Source: Opitutaceae bacterium
Lineage (GTDB): Bacteria > Verrucomicrobiota > Verrucomicrobiia > Opitutales > Opitutaceae
Length of the DNA stretch: 6,021 nucleotides
Reading direction: 5' to 3'
NCBI GenBank assembly: GCA_003168315.1
Contig: PMSP01000029.1
Span: forward strand, 1 to 6,021
The notes under the pieces are model-generated. The model saw only the letters and a program-made list of their open reading frames with translations, had not been told where the DNA came from and did no database searches. This document shows positions 4,680 to 6,021 of this stretch, piece by piece (position 1 is the first letter of the stretch; each line of letters starts with the position of its first letter). Both the position numbers and the translations under genes were made by a program.

Positions 4680-6020
4680 CTAACGCAGTGTGCCGGTCTG
4701 GTAGTCGAGCACCGCGGACTGGATCCGCTCGCCGTATGCGGCGTTCGCATAGGCAATCGCGGCCTCGGTCTGGTTGAGCTGGGCCTCGCTCATCTCGACG
4801 ATCGACGAGCTGCCGACCTTGTAGCGCGCGCGCGCCAGCTCGAGGGCCTGCGACGCGTTCCTGAGAAGCTCTTCTGTAGTCGTGAGGGTCCTGTACGCTG
4901 TCTGCGTGGCGACCAGCGAAAGGCGCACGTCCCGCACGGCGTTGTCCTCCGCCTCGCGCAGGCCCTCGGCGGCGACCTTTGCCCTGATTTCCGCCTCATG
5001 CTGGCGCGCGGCGACGGCGCCCCCCTCGAATATGGGTACGGTGAGCTGGACCCCCGCCGCCGCGTACTTGTCCGGCAGGTGCGAGTCCTCGGCGAACGAA
5101 TTTCCGAGGACGCCCACCGCGGCAAGCGTGGGATAGTTTTCATCCTTTGCGGCGGAGGCCACGCTGAGCGCCGCGTCTCGCTGGTACCGAAGGTTGAGGA
5201 GGTCGGGCCGCTGCCTGAGCGCGGCGGCGACAAGGACCTCCAGGTCCTGGGGCGGCTGCGGCTGGCGCTTGTCGTCCTGCAACGCGAATTGGACCGTGTC
5301 CCTCCTGCCAAGGGCGGCCCCAAGCGACGCCATCGCGCTGTCCGCGTCGCCCTGGGCCCTCTGAAGCAGGAGTTCCGCCTGGCCCATCGCGACCTGGGCG
5401 AAGCTGACGTCCAATTCGGACCTGAGCTGGTTCTTGGCCAGCGCGCTCACCTGGTCCACGAGGAGTTGGCGGGTCCCGATGGTCTGCCTGGCAACTCCTA
5501 GGATCGCCTCAGCCTGGAGGGTGGCGATGTAGTTCGCCTCGACATTGAGGAGTATCTGCTCGCGGCTGGCCTCGGCCCCCTCGGCGGCGGCGCGCACCTG
5601 GGATTTCGCGCCCTTTGACAGGTTCTGGGTGCGCCCGAAGTCCGTGATCAGCTGGGACACCATGACCCCCTCGCCGACCCTGTCATAGACGGAGGGGTTG
5701 TTGATCCCGCCGGCGAGGATCCTCGTGTTGTCCCAGCCCGTGTCGACGGCGTCCACGTAGCCGGTCGCCGTTGGGAAATAGGCCGCGCGCGTCTCCTTGA
5801 GCGACTCCTTGGCGAGCAGCTCGCGCAGCTGCGCCGCCGCGTAGGCCGAATGCGACGAGCAGCAGTACTTGCACTCGTTCAGCGACGACACATAGGACGC
5901 GATCAGCTCCCGCTCACCCCTGGTCAAGGTGTTCGGCTCCCGCAGCAGGACTTCCACCAGCTCATTCAGCGGCTGCGCGGTCTCCGGCCTGAACCGGAAC
6001 AGGCCGCGGATGCCTGGTTC
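4680..6020 (-). CDS. Chimeric frame: AhpD/CMD-like N-terminus fused to truncated TolC-family efflux protein
   Basis: The frame runs from the window edge to TAG (4680-4682): 446 residues with no true start inside. Residues 1-63 (from 6020) are AhpD/carboxymuconolactone-decarboxylase-like. From about residue 64 the protein is a TolC-type channel of RND or type I efflux systems: 'LKETRAAYFPTATGY', 'VSQLITDFGRT', and long Ala/Gln/Glu-rich helices. The second half-repeat is 'RQRPDLLNLRYQRDAALSVASAAKDENYPTLAAVG...GVQLTVPIFEGGAVAARQHEAE', and the C-terminus is 'GERIQSAVLDYQTGTLR'. The TolC part lacks a signal peptide and roughly the first 25-40 mature residues. A GTG at 5955-5957 is inside the AhpD part and is not a plausible start. 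A cytosolic redox N-terminus cannot guide a channel to the outer membrane, so the product is probably non-functional or the contig is misjoined. The TolC frame itself shows no internal stop. Confidence 0.82.
   Translation of the reverse strand, partial: EPGIRGLFRFRPETAQPLNELVEVLLREPNTLTRGERELIASYVSSLNECKYCCSSHSAYAAAQLRELLAKESLKETRAAYFPTATGYVDAVDTGWDNTRILAGGINNPSVYDRVGEGVMVSQLITDFGRTQNLSKGAKSQVRAAAEGAEASREQILLNVEANYIATLQAEAILGVARQTIGTRQLLVDQVSALAKNQLRSELDVSFAQVAMGQAELLLQRAQGDADSAMASLGAALGRRDTVQFALQDDKRQPQPPQDLEVLVAAALRQRPDLLNLRYQRDAALSVASAAKDENYPTLAAVGVLGNSFAEDSHLPDKYAAAGVQLTVPIFEGGAVAARQHEAEIRAKVAAEGLREAEDNAVRDVRLSLVATQTAYRTLTTTEELLRNASQALELARARYKVGSSSIVEMSEAQLNQTEAAIAYANAAYGERIQSAVLDYQTGTLR
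5832..6020 (-). pseudogene. Truncated AhpD/CMD-like peroxidase segment (N-terminal part of the fused frame)
   Basis: The segment reads 'EPGIRGLFRFRPETAQPLNELV', then 'LTRGERELIASYVSSLNE', then 'CKYCCSSHSAYAAA'. It carries the full AhpD-type active-site spacing: Glu38, then Cys50 twelve residues later, Cys53 (CxxC) and His57, equivalent to Glu118, Cys130, Cys133 and His137 of mycobacterial AhpD. Family members normally continue for about another 100 residues of helices that complete the trimer fold. Here these are absent, replaced by TolC sequence. The first 15-20 residues lie beyond the window. With most of the fold missing, activity is unlikely even though the motif is intact. Confidence 0.75.
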
Positions 6021-6021
6021 A

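Noticed and set aside
4998..5501. 167-residue plus-strand frame antisense to the efflux gene
   Set aside because: It is a shadow frame of GC-rich coding sequence. The minus-strand TolC frame has clear family features throughout.

Overview
The window looks like chromosome from a high-GC, didermic environmental bacterium, most probably Verrucomicrobiota and perhaps Opitutaceae-like. That placement is inferred from protein style: a VCBS/FG-GAP secreted protein, a DcaP-like porin with an 'ALIDLLVKKGVLS' stalk and a C-terminal 'LRYVLP', and a CMD/AhpD-like segment. It was read by eye, not from a database match. All intact genes concern the cell envelope.

Layout. Positions 3-1181 (+) hold the C-terminal 392 residues of a VCBS/FG-GAP repeat protein. 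It converges on a DcaP-like trimeric porin gene (1342-2949, -), and a strong bidirectional terminator (1281-1321) separates the two. A 326-bp region (2950-3275) carries the divergent upstream regions of the porin and of a two-gene rightward unit: a small PadR-family regulator (3276-3581) and, 16 bp later, a 260-residue outer-membrane barrel protein (3598-4380). A 299-bp non-coding stretch rich in inverted repeats follows. The rest (4680-6020, -) is one open frame, cut by the window edge, that fuses the catalytic N-terminal part of an AhpD-like peroxidase to a TolC-type efflux protein lacking its signal peptide and first residues.

Two things stand out. First, the PadR/barrel pair has visibly lower GC than its neighbours and lies between 19-bp inverted repeats matching at 18 of 19 positions (3183-3201 and 4601-4619). 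A third, partial copy lies at 3231-3246 just upstream of the PadR start, and an 18-bp imperfect inverted repeat lies 10 bp inside the right-hand copy. This suggests a 1.44-kb transposase-less mobile or once-mobile cassette carrying a regulator and its envelope target. Second, the AhpD-TolC frame joins a cytosolic redox enzyme to an exported channel. It is best explained by an in-frame deletion or an assembly chimera.

How the genes may work together: PadR probably represses its own two-gene unit and so controls a small-molecule channel. The porin has its own promoter region with an 11-bp tandem repeat that could bind an OmpR/PhoB-type regulator. No tRNA, rRNA, CRISPR array or transposase is visible.
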